DNA from: Streptomyces venezuelae
GTDB lineage: Bacteria > Actinomycetota > Actinomycetes > Streptomycetales > Streptomycetaceae
DNA length: 64,000 nt
Reading direction: 5' to 3'
NCBI RefSeq assembly: GCF_008642315.1
Contig: NZ_CP029192.1
Coordinates: 1,860,001-1,924,000, forward strand
A model generated the notes under the pieces. It did no database searches and was not told the DNA's origin. It saw only the letters and a list, made by a program, of their open reading frames with translations. Within the stretch, counting starts at the first letter, position 1. Each line of letters opens with the position of its first letter. The position numbers and the translations under genes were made by a program. Shown piece by piece: positions 34,459-45,268 of this stretch.

Positions 34459-35723
34459 CCTGGCGGACGAGGGCGGGGCGCGCCGTCCTGTCGTCGTGCG
34501 GGGCGCTCGTCGCCCTGGCCCTGATCGCGGGCGGCTCCTACTGGTGGGGCGGCCCGCGCGACCACCGCGCGGCACAGCGGGTGCTCGACGAGGCGTGCGA
34601 GGGCGTGCTGCCCTCCCGCGAGATGCGGGACGTGCTCGGGGACGGGCCGTTCGAGGAGAAACCCGGCCGGGTGGACGTGCGGTCGGCCGAGGAGGACGAC
34701 GCCCGCGACGAGAGGCGTACGGTCACCTGCACCGTCACCGGCGACGGTGTGCCCGTCGCGGGCGGCAACACCGACGAGGCGCAGGTCCAGGTCACCGTGC
34801 AGAGCGTGCCGCAGCGGCGCGGTGACGACTTCGGCGTGGACCGCGCGTCCGCGCGCGACCGCGGCACGGACCCGCTCTACCCGCGGCCCTCGACCGAGCT
34901 CCCGCCCGTGGGCCTCGGCGGCGGCTGGCGCGGCCTGTTCACGACCGCTGAGTCCATCGGCGGCACGGCCCGGTCCGACAATGGCGGCGCGACCGTGGTG
35001 ACGCTCCTGGACTGCGCCCGGGACCGCGACGGTCTCCTCGTCACCGTCGACGCGAAGGACGAGGACGTCACGCTGGACGACCCGCGCCGCCGCGCCGCCT
35101 TCGCGCGGATCGCCACGGGGACGGCCGCGAAGGCGTCCGGGAAGTGGGGCTGCGACGCGGAGTTGGGCGAGCCGCCGCACAGGGTCGCGCTCCCGGTCGA
35201 CGCCGACGAGAGCGTGCCGCTCGCCGACGCGTCCGGGACGTGCCGGGGTGTCCCCGGCCGGGGCGGGCGCGTCTCCCGGTCCTGGGAGAGCGCGAGCGGC
35301 GGCAGCCCCGTCGAGGTGTGTGTCGTGGCCGGCGAGCGGCCCGAACTGCCGGGCCCCGGCTCGTCGGACGAGACGCCCCGCTACCACCTCACCGCGTTCT
35401 ACGGCCCGTACGCGGACTCCGAACGCCTCGACCACGAGCGACGGTACGGCGAGTACTCCGAGAAGCCGGGGCCCGGCAACGCCCCGGCCGGACGTCTCGC
35501 GGGCGGCGGGCGCTGGGCGAGCGCGGTCTGCCGGGACGGGAGCGGCCCCGCGCTGTTCACGGTCCGGGACGAAGGGGCGTGGCGCGCGGACAGGTCGAGC
35601 ACGTACGACCGCCACCGCACGAAGCCGTCCGCGGGCGACCTCGCGTACGAGCGCGCGGCGCTGGAGCAGTTCGCGCGCCGCTCGGCACGGGCTCACGGCT
35701 GCGAGCCGCCGAAGCTCTCCTGA
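34440..35723 (+). CDS. Single-pass membrane protein, function unknown (second of a paralogous pair)
   Basis: A 427-residue protein built like its upstream neighbour: a basic start, one membrane segment (VLSSCGALVALALIAGGSYW, about residues 15-35), then an extracellular region with many cysteines. Shared features include a C-x2-LLPSREM/C-AGLLREEM start of the outer domain, an 'LLDC' beta strand and a final AHGCEPPK/RSHCRGTK segment. The GTG at 34440 lies inside the previous gene, with GAGAGG about seven bases upstream, so translation is coupled. The two proteins may form a heteromeric complex at the cell surface. The function is unknown. Confidence 0.75.
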   Translation: MARARLTWRTRAGRAVLSSCGALVALALIAGGSYWWGGPRDHRAAQRVLDEACEGVLPSREMRDVLGDGPFEEKPGRVDVRSAEEDDARDERRTVTCTVTGDGVPVAGGNTDEAQVQVTVQSVPQRRGDDFGVDRASARDRGTDPLYPRPSTELPPVGLGGGWRGLFTTAESIGGTARSDNGGATVVTLLDCARDRDGLLVTVDAKDEDVTLDDPRRRAAFARIATGTAAKASGKWGCDAELGEPPHRVALPVDADESVPLADASGTCRGVPGRGGRVSRSWESASGGSPVEVCVVAGERPELPGPGSSDETPRYHLTAFYGPYADSERLDHERRYGEYSEKPGPGNAPAGRLAGGGRWASAVCRDGSGPALFTVRDEGAWRADRSSTYDRHRTKPSAGDLAYERAALEQFARRSARAHGCEPPKLS

Positions 35724-35753
35724 GTCACATCCCGGGGGGACAGGGCAGGCCGA

Positions 35754-36482
35754 TCAGCCCTGCCGGGTCCCGCCGCGCTCCGCGATGTGCCGCGGCGGCG
35801 TGATGCCCGTGGGCAGCAGCGGGTCCGGCACCGGCGTTCCCCACGTCGTCGTCAGCGGGAGGTTGCCCGCCCAGATGCCGAGTTCCGCGTCCGGGCCCGC
35901 GCCGTCGTCCGGCGGGCCGTCCGCGACCTTGACCGAGGCCTCCGCGAGCGAGAGGGCGAGGAGGGTGGTCGCGGCGAGTTCCTTGCGGCTGGGGCGGCGG
36001 GCGTAGTCCCACTGGCCGGGAGTGGCGTGCTCGGTGAGCAGGCGCAGGCCGCGCAGCTTCTCCTCCGGGTCGGTCACCACGCGCGGGACGCCGTGGATCA
36101 TCGCGCTGCGGTAGCTGACCCCGTGCTCGAACACGGAGCGGGCGAGGACCAGGCCGTCGATGTGGGTGACGGTGACGCAGACCGGGGCTCCGGGGTCGGC
36201 GGCGAGGCTGCGGCTGGCGACGGAGCCGTGCAGGTAGAGGTGGGCGGCGTCGCGGCCGTAGACGGTGGGGACGACCATCGGATGGCCGTCGACGACGACT
36301 CCCAAGTGACAGACGAAGCCCGCGTCGAGGACCGCCTCCAGGTCGGCGCGGTCCAGGCTGCCCTGCTCGCGCAGGCGGCGGTGGCGGGTGCGGTCGGTGA
36401 CGGGCAGGGTCGCGGGGAGTGCGGCGGGCGGGGCCGGTGGGGTGGGCGGGGCGGCGCCGTGCCGTTCAGGATGACTGTTCAC
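35754..36482 (-). CDS. Pyridoxamine 5'-phosphate oxidase-like FMN-binding protein
   Basis: A 242-residue member of the split-barrel flavin-binding fold (NimA/PNPOx-like). Residues ~30-180 show the usual pattern: RLREQGSLDRADLEAVLDAG, HLGVVVDGHPMVVPTVYG, LYLHGSVASR and SYRSAMIHGVPRVV. It probably binds FMN and may reduce a small substrate or act as a stress protein; related NimA proteins reduce nitroimidazoles. The GTG at 36482 has no clear ribosome site. It is divergent from the beta-galactosidase gene, which does not suggest a shared pathway. Confidence 0.85.
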   Translation of the reverse strand: MNSHPERHGAAPPTPPAPPAALPATLPVTDRTRHRRLREQGSLDRADLEAVLDAGFVCHLGVVVDGHPMVVPTVYGRDAAHLYLHGSVASRSLAADPGAPVCVTVTHIDGLVLARSVFEHGVSYRSAMIHGVPRVVTDPEEKLRGLRLLTEHATPGQWDYARRPSRKELAATTLLALSLAEASVKVADGPPDDGAGPDAELGIWAGNLPLTTTWGTPVPDPLLPTGITPPRHIAERGGTRQG

Positions 36483-36565
36483 GCCGCGAGAAGTTACCGA
36501 TATCGCGCCCGGATGACCATGGTGTGACGAAATCCGTCGCCTGCGTCATTACTCGCGACGATATA

Positions 36566-36578
36566 CGCAATACTTGCG
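36566..36578. promoter_or_regulatory. Inverted repeat CGCAA-TAC-TTGCG upstream of the beta-galactosidase gene
   Basis: A perfect 5-bp inverted repeat with a 3-base centre lies 80 bases before the beta-galactosidase start in the AT-richer part of the divergent region (36483-36658). It is a plausible operator for a sugar regulator encoded elsewhere. The rest of this gap has no gene I can support. Confidence 0.35.
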
Positions 36579-36613
36579 CCACTCGTCCAAGCGCACCCCG
36601 AAGAATCCAATGA

Positions 36614-39529
<2,916 letters not shown>

Positions 39530-39537
39530 GGGGGCCC

Positions 39538-39557
39538 GGCCCTACCCCGTAGGGGCC
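39538..39557. terminator. Hairpin between convergent beta-galactosidase and dienelactone hydrolase genes
   Basis: GGCCCTAC (39538-39545) pairs with GTAGGGGCC (39549-39557) with one bulged base and a 3-base loop. It sits at the junction of two convergent genes and overlaps the hydrolase stop codon, so it can end both transcripts. Confidence 0.55.
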
Positions 39558-40372
39558 AGCCGCTCGCGCAGGAACGCCACGACCCGCTCGCGCGCCGCGT
39601 ACGCGGGGTGCCCCGGCACCTCGCGCACCTCCTCCGTCAGGACGGAGTGCGCCGACTTCGCGAACCCCGCCTCGTTGCCCGGCGACGAGTCGAGCTCGAT
39701 GACCTCGAACGCGTCGCCGAAGTGGCGGCGCAGCGTGGCGAAGCGGTCGCGCGGGACCAGCTTGTCCTCGCTGAAGCGCAGGCCGAGCGCGCACAGGCCC
39801 TCGTTTCTGGTGCGGGCGACGACCGTGTCGAACTCGGCGCGGGACAGGCCGGGGTCGACCCGGCGCGCGGCGCTCACCGGGAGCGGCAGCGAGGGCTGGC
39901 TGAGCACGGGGGCGAGGACGGCCGGGTCCGTGGCGGCGGCCAGCGCGAAACCGCCCGTGAAGCACATGCCGATGACGCCGACGCCCGGGCCCGGCGTGCG
40001 GGACGCCAGGTCACGGGCGAGAGCGCGCAGGTAGTCGGCGAAGGGGCGCCGGGCGTTGGTGGCGAAGGCGCGGAACTCGGAGGCGACGCAGACGCGGCCG
40101 AAGACGCCCATGGCATACGGTACGGAGACCGGGCGGCCCGGGTCGCCGAAGGGGGACGGGATCGCGACGGTGAACCCCTGCTTCACCAAGTGCTCGCCCA
40201 GGCCGAGGACTCCGGGGTGCACACCCGGGACCTCGGGAACCAGGACGACGCCCGGACCTGTCCCTTTCTCATGGACATCATGAGTGAGACCGGCTCCCGT
40301 GAAAGGGGCCGCGCTCCAACCGGTGAGGTCCGCCGTGGGTGCCTCGCGCTCCTGCGGTTCCGAACCGGGCAC
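39542..40372 (-). CDS. Dienelactone hydrolase family protein
   Basis: A 276-residue alpha/beta hydrolase. The nucleophile elbow GVIGMCFTGG uses cysteine (Cys137) instead of serine, as in dienelactone hydrolases. The oxyanion region is VVLVPEVPGVHPG, and the acid and histidine lie in the last third (FEVIELDSSPG, KSAHSVL). It cleaves a lactone or ester; the true substrate is unknown. The GTG at 40372 has GGGAG eight bases upstream and is preferred over a TTG eight codons earlier. It is divergent from a frameshifted gene, with only 48 bases between the two starts. Confidence 0.85.
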   Translation of the reverse strand: MPGSEPQEREAPTADLTGWSAAPFTGAGLTHDVHEKGTGPGVVLVPEVPGVHPGVLGLGEHLVKQGFTVAIPSPFGDPGRPVSVPYAMGVFGRVCVASEFRAFATNARRPFADYLRALARDLASRTPGPGVGVIGMCFTGGFALAAATDPAVLAPVLSQPSLPLPVSAARRVDPGLSRAEFDTVVARTRNEGLCALGLRFSEDKLVPRDRFATLRRHFGDAFEVIELDSSPGNEAGFAKSAHSVLTEEVREVPGHPAYAARERVVAFLRERLAPTG

Positions 40373-40420
40373 GGTGCCCACTCCCTTTCGTCTCAAGTGT
40401 CATATGGGTAGGTGGAGTTC

Positions 40421-41439
40421 ATGCCTACAGCACGCATACGCACAAGCACAGACCCCGCCGGGCACCCCGTGCCGCCCGAGCCGCCCTCCGACCCGCCGTC
40501 GGGCCGGGTCGTGACGTGGCTGGGGAGATTCGGTCCCGTCGCCGTCGGCTACGCCGTGTTCCAGGCCCTGGTGGGCCTGCTCCCTGGCGCGCTGTTCGGG
40601 GACACGGCCCGCTGCTCGCTCGCGGTGGTCAGCGGCCTCGGGACGGGGATCTCCGCGTGGCTCGCCGCGGCGCTGCTGCGGGCCAGGGGGGCGGCGGACG
40701 ACGGGGCCGCCGACGGCCCGGACGGGCTGCCTTCGCCGCGCCGCCCGCGCTCGGGGACGGCGTCGGGCACGGCGGGAACGGACGGGCCCGGGCCGCTGCC
40801 AGGGCTCTCCGCGGCCACGTACGCGACGCTCGTCGAGCGTCTGACGGTCTCTCCGGCGACCCGGCGGGGTGCGCGCTCCTGTCGTACCGTCACGTCCTCG
40901 GTTTCGACAAGCTGCTCCTGATCGACGGCGGTCCGCGGCACATGCTGCGCGCGCACGTGTGGCATCCGGGCCACGGCACCTCCGAGGACATCCACAACCA
41001 CCGTTCCCCGCTCGCCTCGTACGTGGTGCGTGGCGCGCTCGGCATGGAACTGTACGAGCCCATGGACCCCGGCGCGGGCGAGGGCGTCGCCGCGGCCTGG
41101 TACCGGGAGTCGCTGACGGGCGACGAGGGCGACTGGCTCCTGGAGCCCTCGGGCGACGCGCGGCTGCGGCTCGTGCAGAGCGCGCGATACACGGCGGGGA
41201 GCGGCTACGCGCTGCCGCCGCACGTGCTGCACCGCGCGTGGTGCGAAGCGGAGTGGCCGACGGTCACGCTGTTCCTGGAGACGGGGGCGGGGCGGCGGCG
41301 GTACACGGACGTGTTCCTGGGGGCGGCCACGGGCGACCCGGCGGGGCGCGCGGTGGCGAAGAAGCGTCTCGACGTGGACGACTATCTGGCGGAGCTCGCG
41401 GCGCTGGCCGACCTGCTCGCGGAGGACCCGGCGGACTGA
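40421..41439 (+). pseudogene. Frameshifted gene: membrane-anchored cupin/cysteine-dioxygenase-like protein
   Basis: The first frame (from ATG 40421, with AGGTGGAG upstream) encodes a membrane part (FGPVAVGYAVFQALVGLLPG and GLGTGISAWLAAALL), then a linker and PGLSAATYATLVERLTVS, and stops at 40921. The -1 frame continues with GDPAGCALLSYRHVLGFDKL and a cupin-like domain (HVWHPGHGTSEDIHNHRSPL, YALPPHVLHRAW) to 41439. The second frame has no usable start before its conserved part. Adding one C in the run at 40852-40854 gives one continuous 339-residue protein. So this copy is broken by a single-base deletion, or the assembly has an error. No slippery heptamer supports programmed shifting. The histidine-rich motif suggests metal binding. 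Confidence 0.75.
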
Positions 41440-41449
41440 CGGGGACGGC

Positions 41450-41860
41450 TCAGCCGAAGGCCTGGCGGACGATCTCGCGGTTGTAGTCGTCGATCCGGAC
41501 GGTGCCGAGGTCGGCGGGGGCGAGCCAGCGGTGGTCCTGGTCGGGCAGCGGCAGGGTCACGTCGAAGGTGAGGGGCCGGACGAGGAAGTTGTCCTGCCAG
41601 TTCTTGACCTCGTGCCCGCGGTACGTACTGACGAAGGAGGACTCGCCGACCTTGCGGAGGACCCGGCCGAGCAGTCCCGTCTCTTCCTTGAGCTCTCTCA
41701 GGACGCCGTCCCGCGGACTCTCGCCGGGCTCCAGCTTCCCGCACGGCACACCCCACACACCGGGCAGGAACCGCTCGGTCTCGCTGCGTCGCACGAGCAG
41801 CACACGGCGGCGGAACACCACGACAGCCGCGGCGAGCCGGTTGTCACCGGGATAGTCCAT
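41450..41860 (-). CDS. Nudix hydrolase
   Basis: A 136-residue Nudix enzyme that hydrolyses a nucleoside diphosphate linked to another group. The Nudix box is complete: GKLEPGESPRDGVLRELKEE followed by TG (G-x5-E-x7-R-E-U-x-E-E-x-G-U). The ATG at 41860 has GGAGG only two bases upstream, and a TTG three codons earlier is another possibility. Substrate cannot be read from sequence; a role in cleaning oxidised nucleotides is common for the family. It lies 11 bases from the end of the convergent frameshifted gene. Confidence 0.9.
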   Translation of the reverse strand: MDYPGDNRLAAAVVVFRRRVLLVRRSETERFLPGVWGVPCGKLEPGESPRDGVLRELKEETGLLGRVLRKVGESSFVSTYRGHEVKNWQDNFLVRPLTFDVTLPLPDQDHRWLAPADLGTVRIDDYNREIVRQAFG

Positions 41861-41897
41861 GTCCTCCAACGTAGCGGGGAATCGGGGCCCGTGACAG

Positions 41898-42095
41898 TCA
41901 CGGCAGCGGCTCGTCGGCCACCGGTTCGCGTTCTCCCTGGTCGAGGCGGAACGGAGGGTAGACGTCCGTCAGCAGAGTGCCGTAGGCCACCACCCGCGCC
42001 GCCCAGCGGTGCAGTCCCACGTTGAGGTCGTACATACCCCTCGGGTACTGGCCGCGGAAGAGCAGCACCACGCCCGCGTAGCAGGCCCGCGGCAA
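41898..42095 (-). pseudogene. C-terminal remnant of a DUF4389 membrane protein
   Basis: A 65-codon frame reads VVLLFRGQYPRGMYDLNVGL, then HRWAARVVAYGTLLTDVYPP and FRLDQGE. That is the typical C-terminal part of DUF4389 proteins, which are normally about 200 residues with several membrane helices. The frame is closed by TGA 30 bases upstream of its only weak start (TTG 42095), and a different gene starts at 42158 on the other strand, so the N-terminal part is gone. I interpret it as a decayed gene; a small independent protein is less likely. Confidence 0.5.
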
Positions 42096-42157
42096 GGAGA
42101 GGCGCCCTGTCCGTTTCCTTCAAGACCGTTGAGCGGACCGCTGCCTACGCTGCGGGC

Positions 42158-42613
42158 ATGAACAGCACACCGAAGTCACCCACTCCGAAGTCACCCACTC
42201 CGAAGTCATCCCGGCCGCGCTTCGACCTGATCGGTCTCGTCGTCTCGGACCTGGCCGCCTCGCTGGCTTTCTACCGCCGCCTCGGCCTGGAGTTCCCCGA
42301 GGGGGCCGAGAGCCTGCCGCACGTGGAGGCCACGCTCCCCGGCGGGCTGCGCGTCGCCTTCGACACGGAGGCGACCGTGCGGTCCTTCCACCCGGCCTGG
42401 GAGGCCCCCGCGGGCGGCGGGCGGATCGGGCTCGCCTTCCACTGCGGGACGCCGGCCGGGGTCGACGCGGCGTACGAGGACATGACGGGCGCCGGGCACG
42501 GGAGCGAGCTCAAGCCGTTCGACGCGCCCTGGGGCCAGCGGTACGCCGTCGTGCTCGACCCGGACGGCAACGGCGTCGACCTGTTCGCGCCGCTGGGGTC
42601 AGCCGCCGAGTAG
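42158..42613 (+). CDS. VOC/glyoxalase-fold protein
   Basis: A 151-residue member of the vicinal oxygen chelate superfamily. Two beta-alpha-beta-beta-beta modules are visible: [20 protein letters not shown] to about residue 75, and [20 protein letters not shown] to [14 protein letters not shown]. Most such proteins bind a metal and act on small substrates or bind antibiotics such as bleomycin. Residues 4-16 are a proline-rich tail (TPKSP repeated) made by a 15-bp DNA repeat. Its stop overlaps the convergent AraC gene by 15 bases. The substrate is unknown. Confidence 0.87.
   Translation: MNSTPKSPTPKSPTPKSSRPRFDLIGLVVSDLAASLAFYRRLGLEFPEGAESLPHVEATLPGGLRVAFDTEATVRSFHPAWEAPAGGGRIGLAFHCGTPAGVDAAYEDMTGAGHGSELKPFDAPWGQRYAVVLDPDGNGVDLFAPLGSAAE
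42170..42210 (+). repeat. 15-bp tandem repeat in the VOC gene start
   Basis: The unit CCGAAGTCACCCACT occurs at 42170-42184 and 42185-42199 exactly, and in part at 42200-42210. It encodes a repeated PKSPT. The length is a multiple of three, so gain or loss of units keeps the frame. This makes the N-terminal tail a likely site of strain-to-strain variation. Confidence 0.85.
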
Positions 42614-43321
42614 CGTGCCGAGCGGCACCCCGGTCAACTCCTTCACGTCGCGGGCGAGATGGGCCTGGTCGGCATACCCGGCGGCCGCCGCCGTGTCCGC
42701 GTACGCCAGGCCGTCGCGGGCCAGCGCCAGCGCCCGTTGCAGGCGCAGCACGCGGGCCAGCGTCTTGGGCCCGTAGCCGAAGGCGGCCAGTGAACGGCGG
42801 TGCAGCTGCCGGGCGTTGATGCCCGCGTCCGCTGCGGTGCGCGCGACGGAGCGGCCCGCCTCCAGGGAGGCGACGACGTGGGCGAGGAGCCGGTCGGGGG
42901 GGTCGGCATCGGCGGCACGCTCCATCGCGACCGCCTCCAGGGCGGCCATCGGATCGTCCGCGTCGTCCACCCGCTCGGTGAGCCGTCGCGCCTCGGCGGC
43001 GCCCCACAGGTCCGACAGCTCCTCGCGCCGGTCCCGCAGTTCGTGGGCGGGCACACCGAGGAAGGCGGGCGCGGTGCCGGGACGGAACCGGATGCCGACG
43101 AACCGACTTCCGGGTTCCATGTCCCGCGGGACGTACGCACGGGTGTCGGGCCCGGCGACGAACAGCCGGCCCTCGGTCCACAGCAGGTCCATGCAGCCGT
43201 CGGGCAGCACGGGCCGGGTGTCGCCGGGGGCGCCCGTGGCCACGCGGGTCCAGACGACCGCGCCGGTCAGCCGGGACGGCCCCTCGTGGTAGTCGCGGGA
43301 CACGACGCTCTCTGTGGCCAC
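42599..43321 (-). CDS. AraC-family transcriptional regulator (DUF6597-like N-terminus)
   Basis: A 240-residue regulator with an N-terminal domain (about 1-130, including [20 protein letters not shown], typical of DUF6597/YeaM-like regulators) and a C-terminal AraC helix-turn-helix pair: [20 protein letters not shown] and [23 protein letters not shown] 43321 has GGAGGG but only one base before it; a GTG eight codons on is an alternative. It lies 11 bases after the second AraC gene, so the two are probably cotranscribed. The target is unknown. Confidence 0.88.
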   Translation of the reverse strand: MATESVVSRDYHEGPSRLTGAVVWTRVATGAPGDTRPVLPDGCMDLLWTEGRLFVAGPDTRAYVPRDMEPGSRFVGIRFRPGTAPAFLGVPAHELRDRREELSDLWGAAEARRLTERVDDADDPMAALEAVAMERAADADPPDRLLAHVVASLEAGRSVARTAADAGINARQLHRRSLAAFGYGPKTLARVLRLQRALALARDGLAYADTAAAAGYADQAHLARDVKELTGVPLGTLLGG

Positions 43322-43331
43322 GCCCTCCAGA

Positions 43332-44270
43332 TTACGCCGCGCTCCCCCGGTGCTCCTGCGGGCTCACCCCGTACACCCGCTTGAACGCGCCGGACAGCGC
43401 GAACGCGCTGCCGTAGCCGATACGGCGGGCTATCGAGCCGATCGTCAGGTCGGTGTCGCGCAGCAGGTCCGCGGCGAGCGCCAGGCGCCAGTGCGTCAGG
43501 TACGTCATCGGGGGCTCCCCCACGAGCTCCGCGAACCGGCGGGCCAGCGCGGCCCGCGAGACGCCCGTCTTCGCCGCGAGGTCCGCAATCGTCCAGGGGT
43601 GGGCCGGATCGTCCTGGAGCAGGCGCAGGGCGCGGCCGACGACCGGGTCGCCCATCGCCCGGTACCAGGCGGGCGCCGCCGCCTCGGGGCGGGAGAACCA
43701 GGCACGCAGGGCGGCGATCAGGAGCAGGTCGAGGAGCCGGTCGAGGACGACGGCCTGGCCCGGCTCGTCCTTGCCGATCTCGTCGGCGACGAGCGGGGTG
43801 AGCGGGCACTCCCACACCTCGCCGGGCAGGACGAGCAGCGGCGGCAGCGCGTCGAGGAGCCGGCCGGTGATCTCGCCCCGCATCTGGTACGTGCCGATCA
43901 GCATCTCCACGGAGCTGTCGCGGCGCTCGCCCCAGGCGCGCGGGCCGAGGTCGCGGTAGCGGGCCTCTGGGGCACCGTCGAGCGGTGCGCAGCGCTGGCC
44001 CGGCAGGATCTCGGCGAAGGGGGCGGTGGCGGGTTCACCGGCACACGTGTAGTGGTCGGGGCCGCGGGCGATCGCGAGGTCGCCGGGGCGGATGCGCTGG
44101 GCGGGCGAGCCGTCCGCGGGGGTGATCCAGGCGTCGCCGCGCACCATGACCATGACGGACAGCGGCGCCTCGTCCGCGATGCGGACGGACCAGGGCGGGT
44201 CGAAGAGCGCGCGGATCATGAAGGCCCCTCGGGCGCGCGGGCCTTCAAGGAGTCCGGCGAGTACGTCCAT
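43332..44270 (-). CDS. AraC-family transcriptional regulator (cupin type)
   Basis: A 312-residue regulator. The N-terminal cupin domain (about residues 15-175) has [16 protein letters not shown] and [15 protein letters not shown]. The C-terminal AraC domain has [20 protein letters not shown] and [20 protein letters not shown], then [12 protein letters not shown]. It is divergent from the NmrA-like oxidoreductase gene, a very common pairing in actinobacteria in which the cupin AraC protein controls the oxidoreductase. That pairing is the main clue to its job. The ATG at 44270 gives a full-length family member. Confidence 0.92.
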   Translation of the reverse strand: MDVLAGLLEGPRARGAFMIRALFDPPWSVRIADEAPLSVMVMVRGDAWITPADGSPAQRIRPGDLAIARGPDHYTCAGEPATAPFAEILPGQRCAPLDGAPEARYRDLGPRAWGERRDSSVEMLIGTYQMRGEITGRLLDALPPLLVLPGEVWECPLTPLVADEIGKDEPGQAVVLDRLLDLLLIAALRAWFSRPEAAAPAWYRAMGDPVVGRALRLLQDDPAHPWTIADLAAKTGVSRAALARRFAELVGEPPMTYLTHWRLALAADLLRDTDLTIGSIARRIGYGSAFALSGAFKRVYGVSPQEHRGSAA

Positions 44271-44351
44271 GCCGGAAGCGTAGACGTACGCGTATGGCCG
44301 TGAGCTCCTCGGCGATGGTTCCCCCGCGGGCCCGGCGGTTGACTGATCCGC

Positions 44352-45224
44352 ATGACGACGAAGACGAGTGTGACGGTGCTGGTGACGGGGGCGACCGGGC
44401 GTGTGGGGCGCCGGGTCGTGGAGTCGGCCGAGGCGGCCGGGCTCACGGTGCGGGCCGCCTCGCGGTCCGGCGCGGTGCGGTTCGACTGGACGGACCGGTC
44501 GACGTGGGCGGACGCCCTGCGGGGCGCGGACGCCGCGCACCTCGCGTACCTGCCGGACGTGGGCGCGCCCGGCGCGGCGGGGACGGTCGGCGCGTTCGCC
44601 CGCGAGGCGGTGGCGGCGGGCGTACGGCGGCTGACGCTGCTGTCGGCGCGGGGCGAGGAGCAGGCGCACGCGACCGAGCAGGCGGTACGGGACTCGGGGG
44701 CCGAGTGGACCGTCGTGCGGGCCAGTTGGTTCGCGCAGAACCTCAGCGAGGGGCCGCTGCTCGACGGGATGCGGGGCGGGGAGCTGGTGTTCCCGGCCGG
44801 TGAGGTGCTCGAACCGTTCATCGACGCCCGCGACATCGGGGACGTGGTCGTGGCCGCGCTGACCGGCGGCGACCGGTTCACGGGCCGCACCCTCGACCTC
44901 ACCGGGCCCCGGCTCCTGTCGTTCCGGCAGGCGGTGGCGGAGATCGCGGCGGCGGCCGGGCGCGAGATGATGTACGTGCCGGTGTCCGCCCGCGCGTACG
45001 GGACGGCGCTCGCCGGGTTCGGGGTGCCCGCCGAGGAAGTGGAGTTCCTGGTCGAGCTGTTCGAGACGAACCTGGACGGGCGTAACGCGAAGCTCTCCGA
45101 GGGGGTGCGGGAGGTACTGGGCCGGGACCCGAGGGATTTCGCGGACTTCGCCCGTGAATGCGCGCAGGCGGGGGTGTGGAGCAGTCTCAGCCCCTCCGGC
45201 GTTTTCAGCCCCTCCGGCGTTTGA
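44352..45224 (+). CDS. NmrA-like NAD(P)H-binding oxidoreductase
   Basis: A 290-residue atypical short-chain dehydrogenase. The cofactor loop VLVTGATGRVGRRVVESAEA is at the N-terminus. A substrate region has WFAQNLSEGPLLDGMRGGEL and FIDARDIGDVV, typical of NmrA/ergot alkaloid-type proteins. It may reduce a small ketone or sense the redox cofactor. The last 13 residues (SLSPSGVFSPSGV) are not family sequence: they arise because the frame runs into a duplicated dispersed repeat. It is divergent from the cupin AraC regulator, which probably controls it. Confidence 0.88.
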   Translation: MTTKTSVTVLVTGATGRVGRRVVESAEAAGLTVRAASRSGAVRFDWTDRSTWADALRGADAAHLAYLPDVGAPGAAGTVGAFAREAVAAGVRRLTLLSARGEEQAHATEQAVRDSGAEWTVVRASWFAQNLSEGPLLDGMRGGELVFPAGEVLEPFIDARDIGDVVVAALTGGDRFTGRTLDLTGPRLLSFRQAVAEIAAAAGREMMYVPVSARAYGTALAGFGVPAEEVEFLVELFETNLDGRNAKLSEGVREVLGRDPRDFADFARECAQAGVWSSLSPSGVFSPSGV

Positions 45225-45250
45225 GGAGCGGGGTCCGGGGCGGAGCCCTG
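45187..45250. repeat. Duplicated dispersed Streptomyces repeat at a gene end
   Basis: TCAGCCCCTCCGGCGTTT occurs twice back to back (45187-45204 and 45205-45222) and is followed by GAGGAGCGGGGTCCGGGGCG and GAGCCC, which folds into a small hairpin. This 'CCCCTCCGGCGTTTGAGG' element is scattered at gene ends in many Streptomyces genomes. Here it supplies the stop codon of the oxidoreductase and probably acts as its terminator. Confidence 0.7.
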
Positions 45251-45268
45251 AACGCCGCACTCCGGTCC

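Noticed and set aside
40339..40850. The N-terminal half of the long frame that ends at 41439
   Set aside because: Before about 40850 this frame is arginine/glycine noise; the membrane protein frame beside it has sensible helices and a ribosome site. Only its last 190 residues are real.
40845..40865. Programmed -1 ribosomal frameshift in the membrane-cupin gene
   Set aside because: No X-XXY-YYZ slippery heptamer or clear downstream pseudoknot is seen at the crossing point; a one-base deletion explains it better.
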